Source: Pseudarthrobacter sp. NamE5 (lineage in GTDB: Bacteria; Actinomycetota; Actinomycetes; Actinomycetales; Micrococcaceae). From it: a stretch of DNA of 64,000 bases. The notes under the pieces are model-generated. The model searched no databases. It was not told the origin of the DNA and saw nothing but the letters and a program-made list of their open reading frames with translations. The translations under genes and the position numbers were made by a program. Where the stretch lies: positions 29,217 through 93,216 of the forward strand of contig NZ_VAHO01000016.1 of NCBI RefSeq assembly GCF_005796225.1, given 5' to 3'. Positions 35,235 through 44,983 of this stretch are shown here, piece after piece; the stretch's first letter is position 1, and each line of letters begins with the position of its first letter.

Positions 35235-36335
35235 ATGACCTCCAAGACACCATCCATCGTCCTGGCAGGTGGCGGTACAGCAGGGCATATCAGCCCGCTC
35301 CTTGCCATCGCCGCGGCTCTGCGCAGTGCATCCCCGGACGCGGCCATCCTCGCCGTCGGCACCCCGTCGGGAATGGAAACCAGGCTTGTTCCGGCTGCCG
35401 GGGTCCAGCTGGCCACCATCGACAGGGTGCCCTTTCCGCGGCGGCCATCCGCCGACCTGCTGCGTCTTCCCGGCAGGCTCAACAGTGCGGTCCGCCAGGC
35501 CGGAGCCATCCTGGACAAAGCGGCTGCTGACGTTTTGGTGGGCGTCGGCGGCTACGTCTGCACGCCCATGTACCTGGCCGCCCGCACGCGGGGGATCCCC
35601 ATCGTGGTCCACGAGGCCAACGCGCGCCCCGGCCTGGCCAACCGGGTGGGAGCCATGTTCGCCAGCCGCGTGGGGGTCGCCTTCGACAACACCCCGCTCC
35701 GCAACGCCATCCATGTGGGAATGCCAATGCGCACCGAGATCTCCGGACTGGACAGGACTGCCGCCCGCGCCGCTGCCCGTGAGGCGCTCGGCCTCGACCA
35801 GGCCCGGCCCGCGCTGATCGTTACCGGCGGCTCCTCCGGTGCCCAGAGCATCAACCGGACCATCGCCGCCGCCGTCGGCCGGCTGGCCGCTGCCGGGATC
35901 CAGACCCTGCACATCACCGGGCGGGGCAAGACCGTCCTTGACGACGCCGGCAACCCGCTTGCGGCAGAAGGCTACCGGCAGGTGGAATACGTTGATGGCA
36001 TGGAACTTGCCTATGCCGCGGCCGACGTGCTGCTGGCCCGCTCCGGCGCGGCCACGGTCTGCGAGGTTGCCGCTGTGGGTGTTCCCGCTGTCCTGGTGCC
36101 GCTTCCCATCGGCAATGGCGAGCAGGCTTTGAATGCAGCTGGCCTGGTGGCGGCCGGGGGAGCAGTGTTGGTGAATGACCGCGACTTCACCCCTGAGTGG
36201 GTGGACAGGGAACTGATCCCGCTGGTCACGGACGAGCCGCGGCTGGGCGCAATGTCCGGCAACTCCTACCGCCTTGGTATCCGAAACGCCGATCAGCGCA
36301 TGGCTGATCTCATCCTGGAAGCAGTCGCAGCATGA
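35235..36335 (+). CDS. murG: UDP-GlcNAc : lipid I N-acetylglucosaminyltransferase
   Basis: The protein has 366 residues, GT28 family, acting at the inner membrane face to make lipid II. Motifs: [18 protein letters not shown] near the N terminus, [42 protein letters not shown] and the nucleotide-sugar site [20 protein letters not shown]. It begins 6 bases after ftsW, and its stop overlaps the murC start (ATGA). Confidence 0.97.
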   Translation: MTSKTPSIVLAGGGTAGHISPLLAIAAALRSASPDAAILAVGTPSGMETRLVPAAGVQLATIDRVPFPRRPSADLLRLPGRLNSAVRQAGAILDKAAADVLVGVGGYVCTPMYLAARTRGIPIVVHEANARPGLANRVGAMFASRVGVAFDNTPLRNAIHVGMPMRTEISGLDRTAARAAAREALGLDQARPALIVTGGSSGAQSINRTIAAAVGRLAAAGIQTLHITGRGKTVLDDAGNPLAAEGYRQVEYVDGMELAYAAADVLLARSGAATVCEVAAVGVPAVLVPLPIGNGEQALNAAGLVAAGGAVLVNDRDFTPEWVDRELIPLVTDEPRLGAMSGNSYRLGIRNADQRMADLILEAVAA

Positions 36336-37708
36336 ACCACGCCAGCATCCCAACCCTCGAATCCCTGGGGCGGGTCCACTTCGTGGGGATCGGGGGCGTC
36401 GGCATGTCCGCTGTTGCCAGAATCATGGTGGCACGCGGTGTCCCCGTCAGCGGCTCCGACGCGAAGGACCTCCCGGTGATGGTGGACCTGGCAGCAGCAG
36501 GTGCCCGCATCGCCGTCGGTTATGACGCGGGCAACCTCGGGGATGCACAAACGGTGGTGGCAGGATCAGCAATCCGGACAGACAACCCCGAACTGGTTGC
36601 CGCACGGGAGGCAGGGCTGCCAGTGCTGCATCGGTCCGAGGCACTGGCCGCCACCATGGGGGATGACAGGGTAGTGGCCGTGGCCGGAACGCACGGCAAG
36701 TCCACCACCACGTCCATGGTCACCGTCCTGCTTCAGGGCGCCGGCCTGGACCCGTCGTTCGCCATTGGCGCCAACGTTCCTGCATTGGGCGTCAACGCCG
36801 CACATGGGAGCTCCCCGATCTTCGTGGCCGAGGCCGACGAATCGGACGGTTCGTTCCTCAACTACCGGCCAGGCATCGCCGTGGTGACCAACGTTGAGCC
36901 CGACCATCTGGATCACTACGGCACGGCTGAGGCCGTATACGAGTCCTTTGACCGCTTCACTGCCTTGCTTCCGGCGGACGGCGTGCTGGTGGCCTGCGCG
37001 GATGACGCCGGCGCCCTGGCACTTGCCGAAAGGACAAGGGAGCGGGGCAACACCAAGGTGGTGCTGTACGGAACCGCTGACAGTGCCGATGTCATGCTCC
37101 AGGACGGCGGTCCCGGCGACGTTTCGGTGTCCTCGCAGGCGGGACGATTCAGCCTTGACCTGCAGGTGCCCGGACGGCACAACGCGCTGAACGCCGCAGC
37201 TGCCTTCGCCGTCGCGCTTGAACTGGGCGTCGGCCCCGACGCCGCGGCCGCCGCTTTGGCGGGCTTTTCCGGCGCCTCCCGGCGCTTCGAGCTCAAGGGT
37301 GAGGGGAGGGGAGTCCGCGTCTTTGACGACTACGCCCACCACCCGACGGAAGTCCGGGCAGCCCTCGCCGCAGCCCGGTCCGTGGCGGGCCCCCATAAGG
37401 TGCATGTCCTCTTCCAGCCGCACCTGTTTTCGCGCACCCGTGAATTCGCCCGCGAGTTCGCGGAGGCGCTTAACCTTGCCGACACCGCCCTGGTGCTGGA
37501 CATCTATCCTGCCCGTGAAGACCCCATTCCCGGCGTGACGAGCCAGCTCATTGCTGACCACCTGGAGACGGGCGGACGGCTGGTGGCTGCGGGTGAGGCT
37601 GTGGCCGCGGTGGCGGCCGCGGCAGCGGACGGGGACATCGTGCTGACGGCCGGTGCAGGTGACGTCACCGCTTATGGGCCGCGGATCGTGGAGGCCCTGC
37701 GTGGCTAG
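36332..37708 (+). CDS. murC: UDP-MurNAc L-alanine ligase
   Basis: The protein has 458 residues. It attaches L-Ala to UDP-MurNAc, the first stem-peptide step. Motifs: [18 protein letters not shown], the P-loop [37 protein letters not shown], and [14 protein letters not shown]. It overlaps murG by 4 bases and ftsQ by 8. Confidence 0.97.
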   Translation: MNHASIPTLESLGRVHFVGIGGVGMSAVARIMVARGVPVSGSDAKDLPVMVDLAAAGARIAVGYDAGNLGDAQTVVAGSAIRTDNPELVAAREAGLPVLHRSEALAATMGDDRVVAVAGTHGKSTTTSMVTVLLQGAGLDPSFAIGANVPALGVNAAHGSSPIFVAEADESDGSFLNYRPGIAVVTNVEPDHLDHYGTAEAVYESFDRFTALLPADGVLVACADDAGALALAERTRERGNTKVVLYGTADSADVMLQDGGPGDVSVSSQAGRFSLDLQVPGRHNALNAAAAFAVALELGVGPDAAAAALAGFSGASRRFELKGEGRGVRVFDDYAHHPTEVRAALAAARSVAGPHKVHVLFQPHLFSRTREFAREFAEALNLADTALVLDIYPAREDPIPGVTSQLIADHLETGGRLVAAGEAVAAVAAAAADGDIVLTAGAGDVTAYGPRIVEALRG

Positions 37709-38627
37709 CACGCGCCGCCCCACCTACAGGCCCGCCAGCAATCCGGGCGGAAATGGTGGAACGGGGGGATCCGGGGGCGATGATGTCATTTCAGCGTCCC
37801 GCAGCATCCCGGAACCGGCCCGGCAGCAGCCGCCGAAGCCGAAGCAGGGGCTTGTAGCCGGCCGCGGCAAGGGGAAGAAGGCGGAACAGCCCGGCGCCTC
37901 GCCGGCGAACGTGCTGGTGTTCCCTGAGCCGAAGGGAAAGCGGCGGAAACGCAAGGTGCTCACGGCCGCCGCCACCCTCGTCGCTGTGGTGGCAGGGCTG
38001 CTGGCCGCTGCCGTTTATTCACCTGTCCTTGCCGTTGACACCATTTCGGTTACCGGGACACGCCTGCTGACGCCGGCCCAGGTCCAGGCCGCACTTGAGC
38101 CTTTGAAGGGAAAGCCGCTGCCGCAAATCTCGGATGACGAGGTGGGCCGGCTCCTGGAGCCACTGGTCCAGGTCAAGTCGTCCTCGGCTGAGGCCCGGCC
38201 GCCGTCGGGACTCGCCGTGGAAGTGCGGGAGCGGGTACCTGTGGCTTTGGTCAAGCAGGGGGAGCAGTACGAGCTGGTGGATGTCGAGGGCGTCCGGCTG
38301 GCCGCCACGGAGGATCCGGCCTCGGTGTCGCTGCCGGTGATCGACGGCGGTGCGGGCACCATTGGGAAGGACCTTTTCCACGCGACCGCCGCGGTCCTTG
38401 GCGCCCTGCCGGCGGACGTGCTGGCCAGGCTGTCCAATGCCTCGGCAGCTTCCGTGGATGCGGTGGAACTCAAGCTCGTGGACGGCCAGACCATCATCTG
38501 GGGCAACGCCGGCGAGAAGGAACTCAAGGCTAAAGTCCTTGAGGCTCTCCTGAAGGTTCCGGCCGATCCCAAGAACCCTGTGAAGGTCTACGACGTCAGC
38601 GTGCCCCGGCACCCGGTGACCCGCTGA
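37701..38627 (+). CDS. ftsQ: Cell division protein FtsQ
   Basis: A start at GTG 37701 gives 308 residues and an 8-base overlap with murC; the in-frame start at 37653 lies deeper in murC. A long disordered, Gly/Pro/Lys-rich cytoplasmic tail (1-86) leads to one membrane helix (about 87-107), then an external POTRA domain (VDTISVTGTRLLTPAQVQAA) and the FtsQ beta domain (AVEVRERVPVALVKQG). FtsQ recruits FtsL/FtsB at the septum. ftsZ follows after a 181-base gap with its own regulatory region. Confidence 0.93.
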   Translation: MASTRRPTYRPASNPGGNGGTGGSGGDDVISASRSIPEPARQQPPKPKQGLVAGRGKGKKAEQPGASPANVLVFPEPKGKRRKRKVLTAAATLVAVVAGLLAAAVYSPVLAVDTISVTGTRLLTPAQVQAALEPLKGKPLPQISDDEVGRLLEPLVQVKSSSAEARPPSGLAVEVRERVPVALVKQGEQYELVDVEGVRLAATEDPASVSLPVIDGGAGTIGKDLFHATAAVLGALPADVLARLSNASAASVDAVELKLVDGQTIIWGNAGEKELKAKVLEALLKVPADPKNPVKVYDVSVPRHPVTR

Positions 38628-38712
38628 GCTTTCTTTCCGGTATTAATCCGACACGCGGAGCCGGTTATTGAATGTGCGTACCAGAGGAAATACCGTCACA
38701 GACATGAGTTAC

Positions 38713-38750
38713 TTGACATAACTATAACCTTCAACTCGAAGGTTAAGGTT
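38713..38750 (+). promoter_or_regulatory. ftsZ upstream region with AACCTT/AAGGTT repeats
   Basis: A TTGACA (38713-38718) is followed by TATAAC (38723-38728). An inverted repeat TAACCTTC-aactc-GAAGGTTA spans 38725-38745, and a second AAGGTT directly abuts it (38745-38750), giving three half-sites. TTGACA and TATAAC are too close to form one promoter, so the exact boxes are uncertain. The repeats are candidates for binding by FtsR, whose gene at 859 lies near a matching 9-mer. Confidence 0.5.
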
Positions 38751-38808
38751 GCAGGCTTCAAGCTCTCCATCAGTTTTCGCAATAAGACACGAACAAGGGA
38801 CACGTAAC

Positions 38809-40047
38809 GTGGCAGCTCCGCAGAATTACTTGGCCGTCATCAAAGTCGTCGGCATCGGCGGCGGTGGCGTGAACGCAGTCAACCGCATGATCGAGGTCGG
38901 CCTCCGAGGCGTTGAATTCATCGCCATTAACACCGACGCCCAGGCCCTGCTCATGAGCGACGCGGACGTGAAGCTCGACGTCGGACGCGAGCTGACCCGC
39001 GGGCTGGGGGCCGGCGCCAATCCGGAGGTGGGCAAGCAGGCTGCCGAGGACCACGCTGACGAGATCGAGGAAGTGCTCCGCGGCGCCGACATGGTGTTCG
39101 TGACCGCCGGTGAAGGCGGTGGCACCGGCACGGGCGGCGCTCCGGTCGTGGCCCGCATCGCCCGCTCCCTCGGCGCGCTGACCATTGGCGTGGTCACCCG
39201 CCCGTTCACCTTCGAAGGCCGCCGCCGCGCCGGTTCCGCCGAGGCGGGCATTGATGCCCTTCGGGACGAGGTGGATACGCTGATCGTGATCCCCAACGAC
39301 CGCCTCCTGTCCATCAGTGACCGCAACGTCTCCGTCCTTGACGCCTTCCGGTCCGCCGACCAGGTGCTGCTCTCCGGCGTCCAGGGCATTACCGACCTCA
39401 TCACCACCCCCGGCCTGATCAACCTTGACTTCGCCGACGTTAAGTCCGTCATGCAGGGTGCAGGATCCGCGCTCATGGGCATCGGCTCTGCCCGCGGCGA
39501 GGACCGGGCGGTCAAGGCGGCCGAACTGGCCATCGCTTCCCCCCTGCTGGAAGCCTCCATCGACGGCGCGCACGGGGTGCTGCTGTCCATCCAGGGCGGC
39601 TCAGACCTCGGCTTGTTCGAGATTAACGAGGCCGCACGCCTGGTCCAGGAAGTGGCGCACCCCGAAGCGAACATCATCTTCGGCGCAGTGATCGACGACG
39701 CCCTTGGCGACGAGGCCCGCGTGACCGTCATTGCCGCCGGTTTCGACGACGTGAAGGCCACTTCGCCGTCGATGGATCAGTCGCAGCCCCAGACGGCACC
39801 CCAGCGGCCTGCCGCCCCGACTGCAGCCCCGGCTCCGGCCCAGGCCCCCACTGCCGGGAACCACCAGTTCAACGCCCAGCCGGTCCATGCGGGGGTTGGC
39901 GCAGCAGGCCTCAGTAACTGGGGCCAGCAGCGCCCGTCCGCCGTTCCGGCGGACTCCGGCTTCGATGTGGACCTCCCGTCCGTAGTGGAGCCTGACCTCA
40001 CCGGCACCCACTCGGATGACCTGGATGTTCCCGACTTCCTGAAGTAG
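38809..40047 (+). CDS. ftsZ: Cell division GTPase FtsZ
   Basis: A start at GTG 38809 gives 412 residues beginning [19 protein letters not shown]. The tubulin signature [10 protein letters not shown] is at 101-110, and [11 protein letters not shown] and the T7-loop region follow. A Pro/Ala/Gln-rich linker (about 320-395) precedes the conserved C-terminal peptide [10 protein letters not shown], which in actinobacteria binds SepF and FtsW. FtsZ builds the cytokinetic ring. The gene has its own upstream control region, unlike the tightly overlapped mur genes. Confidence 0.98.
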   Translation: MAAPQNYLAVIKVVGIGGGGVNAVNRMIEVGLRGVEFIAINTDAQALLMSDADVKLDVGRELTRGLGAGANPEVGKQAAEDHADEIEEVLRGADMVFVTAGEGGGTGTGGAPVVARIARSLGALTIGVVTRPFTFEGRRRAGSAEAGIDALRDEVDTLIVIPNDRLLSISDRNVSVLDAFRSADQVLLSGVQGITDLITTPGLINLDFADVKSVMQGAGSALMGIGSARGEDRAVKAAELAIASPLLEASIDGAHGVLLSIQGGSDLGLFEINEAARLVQEVAHPEANIIFGAVIDDALGDEARVTVIAAGFDDVKATSPSMDQSQPQTAPQRPAAPTAAPAPAQAPTAGNHQFNAQPVHAGVGAAGLSNWGQQRPSAVPADSGFDVDLPSVVEPDLTGTHSDDLDVPDFLK

Positions 40048-40055
40048 GCCCGGGC

Positions 40056-40745
40056 GTGTTCCACTGGCGCGCTGACATCCTTCCCGGGGTGTCGGCCGCG
40101 TTCACTGACAGCCGCGCCGGTAACCTGGCACTGCACGTCGGCGATGACCCTGCTGTGGTTCGCCGGCGCCGTGAACAGCTCGAAGATGCCCTCGGGGTAG
40201 AACCGCGCAGCCTGCGCTTCATGAACCAGGTGCACGGAACCACCGTTGCGGTCGTGGACCGGGGGAGCGGGACGCCGGAAGCTGACGCCATGGTGTCGCG
40301 CGGCCTGCCGCTGGCGGTCATGGTCGCAGACTGCATTCCGGTCCTGCTCGCGGGTGAGTCGGCGGGCGGTCCAATCCTGGCCGCCGTCCATGCAGGGCGC
40401 CCGGGGGTGGCAGGGGGAGTGATTCCTTCCGCCGTCAGTACCATGGTGTCCCTCGGAGCATCGGGCATCCGCGCATGGCTTGGTCCTTCCATCTGCGGCA
40501 GCTGCTACGAGGTGCCGGCAGCCCTCCGCGAGGAGGTGGCCGCGTCCGTGCCCGCCGCGTGGTCCACAACCTCCTGGGGAACACCGGGACTGGACCTGCC
40601 CGCCGGGGCCGTGAGCCAGTTGGAGCGGGCCGGAGTTGACGTGGAATACCGCGGGCCCTGCACTTTGGAGGCCGACTCGCTGTACTCCTACCGCCGCAAC
40701 AGGGAAACGGGCCGCTTCGCGGGCGTGGTCTGGTGCCATGACTGA
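40056..40745 (+). CDS. pgeF: Peptidoglycan editing factor PgeF (YfiH/DUF152 laccase-like)
   Basis: The protein has 229 residues. The family signatures are FMNQVHGTTVAVVD, VADCIPVLL with the active-site Cys, VHAGRPGVAGGV with a metal/catalytic His, and WLGPSICGSCYEV. Family members remove misincorporated L-Ser from the UDP-MurNAc dipeptide; older annotations call them polyphenol oxidases or laccases. It begins 8 bases after ftsZ and overlaps yggS by 8. HAGRPG stands where many members have HAGWRG, a small deviation. Confidence 0.9.
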   Translation: MFHWRADILPGVSAAFTDSRAGNLALHVGDDPAVVRRRREQLEDALGVEPRSLRFMNQVHGTTVAVVDRGSGTPEADAMVSRGLPLAVMVADCIPVLLAGESAGGPILAAVHAGRPGVAGGVIPSAVSTMVSLGASGIRAWLGPSICGSCYEVPAALREEVAASVPAAWSTTSWGTPGLDLPAGAVSQLERAGVDVEYRGPCTLEADSLYSYRRNRETGRFAGVVWCHD

Positions 40746-41472
40746 AAGCGCAACCGGGGACGCCCGCACGGCGGAGCTGGCGGAGCGGCTCACTGCAGTC
40801 AGGAGCCGGATCAAGTCTGCGGCGTCGGCAGCCGGGCGCGAGGACAGACTTCCCACACTGATTGTGGTTACTAAGTTCCACCCGGCGGAGGACATCATGC
40901 GGCTGGTGTCACTCGGAGTCACGGATGTCGGTGAGAACCGGGACCAGGAAGCCGCCGCGAAAGCGGAGGAACTTGCCGGCTGTGGGCTCGCCTGGCACTT
41001 CGTGGGCCAGCTGCAGACCAAGAAAGCCAAGTCCGTGGTCCGCTACGCCTCAGCTGTCCATTCCGTCGACCGGCCGCAACTTGTCGACGCCCTGGCCAAA
41101 GCCGTGCAAAGCCGGCAGGAAGCGACAGCGCAAGCGCCGCTGGACTGCTTCATCCAGGTCAGCCTGGAGGACGACGCGGGCGCCCATCGGGGCGGGGCCA
41201 TGCCATCGGACGTGCCGGAACTGGCAGACAGGATAGCGGGCGCCGAAGGCCTGCGCCTTGCCGGGGTCATGGCGGTCGCCCCGCTGGACGCGCCGCCGGA
41301 ACCTGCCTTCGAAAAGCTTGCCCGGGTATCGGCGCGACTGGTTGCGCAGCACCCCGGCGCCACGGCCATCTCCGCAGGCATGAGCCAGGATTTGGAAGCG
41401 GCCATAGCGTTCGGTGCGACACACCTGCGAATCGGTTCCGATATTCTCGGATCGCGTCCCACCGTGGGGTAG
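40738..41472 (+). CDS. PLP homeostasis protein (YggS family)
   Basis: A start at ATG 40738 gives 244 residues. This is a single-domain, alanine-racemase-fold protein that binds pyridoxal 5'-phosphate without known catalysis. The PLP lysine lies in LIVVTKFHP. VGENRDQEAAAK, WHFVGQLQTKKAK and AGMSQDLEAAIAFGATHLRI complete the signature. The last motif usually reads LSMGMS.D. The gene overlaps pgeF and precedes sepF, the usual actinobacterial order. Confidence 0.94.
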   Translation: MTESATGDARTAELAERLTAVRSRIKSAASAAGREDRLPTLIVVTKFHPAEDIMRLVSLGVTDVGENRDQEAAAKAEELAGCGLAWHFVGQLQTKKAKSVVRYASAVHSVDRPQLVDALAKAVQSRQEATAQAPLDCFIQVSLEDDAGAHRGGAMPSDVPELADRIAGAEGLRLAGVMAVAPLDAPPEPAFEKLARVSARLVAQHPGATAISAGMSQDLEAAIAFGATHLRIGSDILGSRPTVG

Positions 41473-41562
41473 CGTCGGACCTGTTGGAAGTGATGGGCGG
41501 GGGACTCCAGTGCTGTCAAGTCATTGGGCGGCCCGCTTACGGGACACGATTAGGAGTCGACC

Positions 41563-42093
41563 ATGGCCGGCGCTCTGCGCAAGACAATGATCTATCTTGG
41601 GCTCGCCGACGGCGATGAGCATTACGAGTCCGAGCAACAGACCACACGTAAGGATGAGGACGAAACGATGGAAGCTGACCGCGAGGAACGCCGTGCACCT
41701 GCACCCGTCCGCGAGGTCAGCCGCGAAACGACCCACGCCCCCGAAGAGGAATACCGCGCCCCAGTGACCCCCATCAAGCGTGCGGCTTCCAGCCGCGAAG
41801 AAACCAGCGGACTCCGTCAGATCACCACCATTCACCCGCGCTCCTACAATGACGCCAAGCTCATCGGCGAGAGCTTCCGGGACGGCATTCCCGTGATCAT
41901 GAACGTCACGGACATGGGCGAGGCGGACGCAAAGCGCCTCGTGGACTTTTCCGCGGGCCTCGTGTTCGGACTCCGTGGGAGCATTGAACGGGTCACCAAT
42001 AAAGTTTTCCTGCTGTCGCCGTCGTACGTTGAAGTCATCGGCGATGACAAAAAAGCCAGCGAGACGCAGGCCAGCTTTTTCAACCAAAGCTGA
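41563..42093 (+). CDS. sepF: Cell division protein SepF
   Basis: The protein has 176 residues. The N-terminal [16 protein letters not shown] is the membrane-binding amphipathic helix. An acidic and basic linker (about 20-85) precedes the SepF core ([20 protein letters not shown], then [20 protein letters not shown]). SepF tethers FtsZ to the membrane through the FtsZ C-terminal peptide. AGGAG precedes the ATG. Confidence 0.96.
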   Translation: MAGALRKTMIYLGLADGDEHYESEQQTTRKDEDETMEADREERRAPAPVREVSRETTHAPEEEYRAPVTPIKRAASSREETSGLRQITTIHPRSYNDAKLIGESFRDGIPVIMNVTDMGEADAKRLVDFSAGLVFGLRGSIERVTNKVFLLSPSYVEVIGDDKKASETQASFFNQS

Positions 42094-42110
42094 ACAACGG
42101 GTGGTACGCG

Positions 42111-42140
42111 GATGCCAGGCAGGGACACCTGCCTGGCATC
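42111..42140. other. Hairpin between sepF and yggT
   Basis: A perfect 13-bp stem GATGCCAGGCAGG / CCTGCCTGGCATC has a 4-base loop GACA. No U-tract follows, so it may be a processing site or a partial attenuator rather than a full terminator. Confidence 0.55.
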
Positions 42141-42211
42141 TGTGCTGAAATAGACGAGACACAGCGGCAGGATGCCGCGGGACACACGGACTTGGAGATA
42201 CTGGGTTAGAC

Positions 42212-42499
42212 ATGGGAATCGCATTCGGACTTGTCTATCTCGCGTTGCTTCTGTTCTTTGTTGCCCTGATCATCCGGCTGGTCTTCGACTGGGTACAGAT
42301 GTTCGCCCGGGAATGGCGGCCGCGCGGGGTTGCCCTGGTGGTGGCCCATGCCGTGTACTCGATCACCGATCCGCCATTGAAGGTGCTGCGCCGGCTGATC
42401 CCGCCCCTGCGCCTCGGCGGCATCTCCCTGGACCTGGGTTTCCTGATCCTGTTTATTGCCGTAAGCATCGCAATGAGCATCACCAGGGGCCTCGCCTGA
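42212..42499 (+). CDS. YggT-family membrane protein
   Basis: The protein has 95 residues with two membrane segments (about 3-25 and 72-93) around a basic middle region containing SITDPPLKVLRRLIPPLRLG, the family signature. YggT proteins follow sepF in most actinobacteria and firmicutes. Their role is not settled; a link to the division/elongation apparatus or to osmotic response has been proposed. The gene is clearly coding. Confidence 0.92.
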   Translation: MGIAFGLVYLALLLFFVALIIRLVFDWVQMFAREWRPRGVALVVAHAVYSITDPPLKVLRRLIPPLRLGGISLDLGFLILFIAVSIAMSITRGLA

Positions 42500-42678
42500 T
42501 TTACCCCGAAACAGACCTAGCAGCGCAGGGTGGACCCGTCCGGGAACAGCTACTGTAATGCGAAGAAAACTCGCGTTTGACACCGCAGTGTTGAATTAGA
42601 GTAACCAGACCAAATTTAGGTACCGTAGTTTTGACGGCCGGAAGGCCTACTGACTAACTAGACCAGTGAGGTGACCAG

Positions 42679-43365
42679 ATGGCTTTGACGCCAGAAGACG
42701 TTGTCAACAAGCGCTTTCAGCCGACCAAGTTCCGTGAGGGCTACGACCAGGATGAAGTTGATGACTTCCTGGACGAGATCGTCGTTGAGCTCCGCCGCTT
42801 GAACCAGGAGAACGACGAACTTCGCAAGAAGCTTGCCGAAGCCGGTTCCGGCGTTGCTGCCAGCTCGGCTGCTGCTCCCGTCGTGGAGAAGGTCCCCGCG
42901 CCCGTCAAGGCCGACAAGGACGAGGCCCGCGAGAAGGCCGAAGCCGAGGCCAAGGCTGCTGAAGCTGCCAAGAAGAAGGAAGTTCAGCCCGCTCCTGCCG
43001 CTGCGGCACCCGCAGCCGCCCCTGCCGCCGTCGCCACTCCTTCTGCCGAATCCGCTGCCGGCCTGCTGGCCATGGCACAGCAGATGCACGACCGCCACGT
43101 CGCCGACGGCCAGGCCCAGAAGGACAAGATCATCGCCGAAGCGCAGATCGAAGCCAGCAGCCTGGTCAATGACGCGCAGGAGAAGTCCCGCAAGATCCTC
43201 GGTGCCCTCGAGCAGCAGCGATCCGTCCTGGAGCGCAAGGTGGAGCAGCTCCGCGGCTTCGAGCGCGACTACCGTTCACGCCTGAAGGCCTACATCGAAG
43301 GCCAGCTGCGCGACCTGGATGCCCGCGGTTCAGTGGCTACCCCGGAAGTCAGCGAAGCAAACTAA
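42679..43365 (+). CDS. divIVA: DivIVA/Wag31 polar growth scaffold
   Basis: The protein has 228 residues. The N-terminal lipid-binding domain starts MALTPEDVVNKRFQPTKF and continues REGYDQDEVDDFLDEIV. An Ala/Pro/Lys-rich linker (about 60-125) follows, then a long C-terminal coiled coil (about 130-220). Wag31/DivIVA marks the cell poles and directs tip growth. Wag31 is phosphorylated by PknA/PknB in mycobacteria. GAGGTGA precedes the ATG. The 179-base gap upstream contains TTGACA (42577-42582), pointing to a separate promoter. Confidence 0.96.
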   Translation: MALTPEDVVNKRFQPTKFREGYDQDEVDDFLDEIVVELRRLNQENDELRKKLAEAGSGVAASSAAAPVVEKVPAPVKADKDEAREKAEAEAKAAEAAKKKEVQPAPAAAAPAAAPAAVATPSAESAAGLLAMAQQMHDRHVADGQAQKDKIIAEAQIEASSLVNDAQEKSRKILGALEQQRSVLERKVEQLRGFERDYRSRLKAYIEGQLRDLDARGSVATPEVSEAN

Positions 43366-43385
43366 GCCGTCAAACACGTATTCTG

Positions 43386-43424
43386 AAAGCCGGTGGCTGA
43401 GGATTCCTCGGTCGCCGGCTTTTG
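43386..43424 (+). terminator. Rho-independent terminator after divIVA
   Basis: The stem AAAGCCGG / CCGGCTTT has further internal pairing (GGCTGAGG / CCTCGGTC) and is followed by TT. It lies 20 bases after the divIVA stop. Confidence 0.8.
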
Positions 43425-43456
43425 GCATTGACACCGGCTATACGAATGAAAGCACC

Positions 43457-44029
43457 ATGACCGACGAACTCGCTGCCGATTCCGCGCGCCCTGTCCCACC
43501 TTCACCGCGTCCACGCCGGGCGGTGCTGTTATCCGTCTTCGCAGGGTTCGCACTGTTCGCCTACGTCCTGGACCAGCTCACCAAGCTCTGGGTCACCTCC
43601 ACCATGGTGGAGGGTGAGCGGATTCCCGTGTTCCCGCCACTCCTGCACTGGTACTTCATCCGGAACTCCGGCGCGGCATTCTCCATCGGCGAAAACGTCA
43701 CCTGGGTGTTTTCCATCATCATGGCCGTCGTCTCCGTGGCCATCCTCTTCCAGGTCCGCAAACTGGGATCAGTCTGGTGGGCCCTGGCGCTTGGCCTCCT
43801 GCTCGGTGGAGCACTGGGCAACCTCACGGACCGTCTCTTCAGGGAACCGTCCTTTGGCATGGGGCACGTGGTGGACTTCATCCAACTGCCGAACTTCGCA
43901 ATTTTCAACATTGCCGACTCGGCAGTGGTCTCAGCCGTCGCCGTCATCTGCATCCTGACGCTTCGCGGCATCACCCTGGACGGAAAGCGGCTTACCTCCG
44001 AACCCAAGGAGAAACCAAAGGATGCATGA
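43457..44029 (+). CDS. lspA: Prolipoprotein signal peptidase (signal peptidase II)
   Basis: A start at ATG 43457 gives 190 residues. The enzyme cleaves signal peptides from diacylglyceryl-modified prolipoproteins in the membrane. Four membrane helices are visible. The conserved motifs are [19 protein letters not shown] and [20 protein letters not shown], the last two holding the catalytic Asp pair. An in-frame start at 43319 would overlap divIVA and its terminator. The stop overlaps the rluD-like start by 8 bases. Confidence 0.96.
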   Translation: MTDELAADSARPVPPSPRPRRAVLLSVFAGFALFAYVLDQLTKLWVTSTMVEGERIPVFPPLLHWYFIRNSGAAFSIGENVTWVFSIIMAVVSVAILFQVRKLGSVWWALALGLLLGGALGNLTDRLFREPSFGMGHVVDFIQLPNFAIFNIADSAVVSAVAVICILTLRGITLDGKRLTSEPKEKPKDA

Positions 44030-44948
44030 GCGGATTCTCGTCACGGACGACTACGGGGGAACCAGGGCGGACGCAGGCCTGGCAGCGCTGCTGGGCATCT
44101 CACGTTCGCTTGCGGCGTCGCTGCTGGCGGAGGGCCACGTGCTGAGCAGGGGCACTGCACTGGGCAAGTCCGCAAAGCTGGTGGCAGGCGATGTGCTCCA
44201 GCTCAACATGCCGGAACGGCGTGACCCGCTGGAGGTCGTGGAGGAAGTAGTGGAAGGCCTGAAGATCCTGCTGGATGACGCGGATTTCGTCGTCGTCGAC
44301 AAGCCCGTTGGCGTTGCCGCCCACCCTTCCCCCGGGTGGGTGGGACCTACGGTGGTGGGTGGCCTGGCCGGTGAAGGCTACCGCATCTCCACGTCAGGCT
44401 CGCCGGAGCGGGCAGGCATCGTCCACCGGCTCGACGTCGGAACCTCCGGTGTGATGGTGGTGGCAAAGTCCGAGCGGGCCTACACAGGCCTGAAGCGTGC
44501 CTTCAAGGAACGCACCGTGGACAAGGTCTACCATGCAGTGGTCCAGGGGCTGCCTGATCCCCTGGTGGGGACCATTGACGCCCCGATTGGCCGGCATCCA
44601 GGTCACGATTGGCGTTTCGCCGTGATCGAGGACGGGCGTCCTTCCGTTACGCACTACGAGGTGATTGAGGCCTTCGGCAAGGCCAGCCTGGTGGAAGTCC
44701 ACCTGGAGACGGGCCGTACCCACCAAATCCGTGTTCACTTTTCCGCCCTACGGCACCCCTGCGCCGGCGACCTGACCTACGGTGCTGATCCCCGGCTGGC
44801 TGCAAACCTCGGGCTGACGAGGCAGTGGCTCCACGCCCGGGAGCTCGGCTTCGACCATCCTGTGACTGGGGAGCGGGTCCGTGTCGCCAGCGATTACCCG
44901 CAGGATCTGGCGTTTGCCCTGGACGTGCTCGCCTCCGGGCATGCCTAG
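44022..44948 (+). CDS. RluD-type pseudouridine synthase
   Basis: The protein has 308 residues. An N-terminal S4 RNA-binding domain (about 15-75) is followed by the RluA-family catalytic core with [16 protein letters not shown] (catalytic Asp), then [12 protein letters not shown]. It isomerises uridines, probably in 23S rRNA; the exact sites cannot be read from sequence. Overlap with lspA is the usual lspA-rluD arrangement. Confidence 0.95.
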   Translation: MHERILVTDDYGGTRADAGLAALLGISRSLAASLLAEGHVLSRGTALGKSAKLVAGDVLQLNMPERRDPLEVVEEVVEGLKILLDDADFVVVDKPVGVAAHPSPGWVGPTVVGGLAGEGYRISTSGSPERAGIVHRLDVGTSGVMVVAKSERAYTGLKRAFKERTVDKVYHAVVQGLPDPLVGTIDAPIGRHPGHDWRFAVIEDGRPSVTHYEVIEAFGKASLVEVHLETGRTHQIRVHFSALRHPCAGDLTYGADPRLAANLGLTRQWLHARELGFDHPVTGERVRVASDYPQDLAFALDVLASGHA

Positions 44949-44971
44949 CACGGGGGAGCCAGGGCGGCGCA

Positions 44972-44977
44972 TAGAAT
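44972..44977 (+). promoter_or_regulatory. -10 box TAGAAT for dnaE (leaderless)
   Basis: TAGAAT is followed by exactly 6 bases and then GTG 44984. No Shine-Dalgarno is seen. The promoter lies in the 35-base gap after the rluD-like gene. Confidence 0.65.
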
Positions 44978-44983
44978 AGTGCG

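Noticed and set aside
33815..35530. A 571-codon plus-strand frame overlapping ftsW
   Set aside because: It is out of frame with ftsW and murG, and is an Arg/His/Gly-rich shadow.
34248..36353. A 701-codon open frame on the minus strand opposite ftsW and murG
   Set aside because: It lies entirely opposite two clearly conserved genes, has no recognisable domain, and is typical of long antisense frames in GC-rich DNA.
42111..42140. Terminator between sepF and yggT
   Set aside because: The stem is perfect but no U tract follows and the genes are co-directional in a conserved order, so it was listed only as a hairpin.
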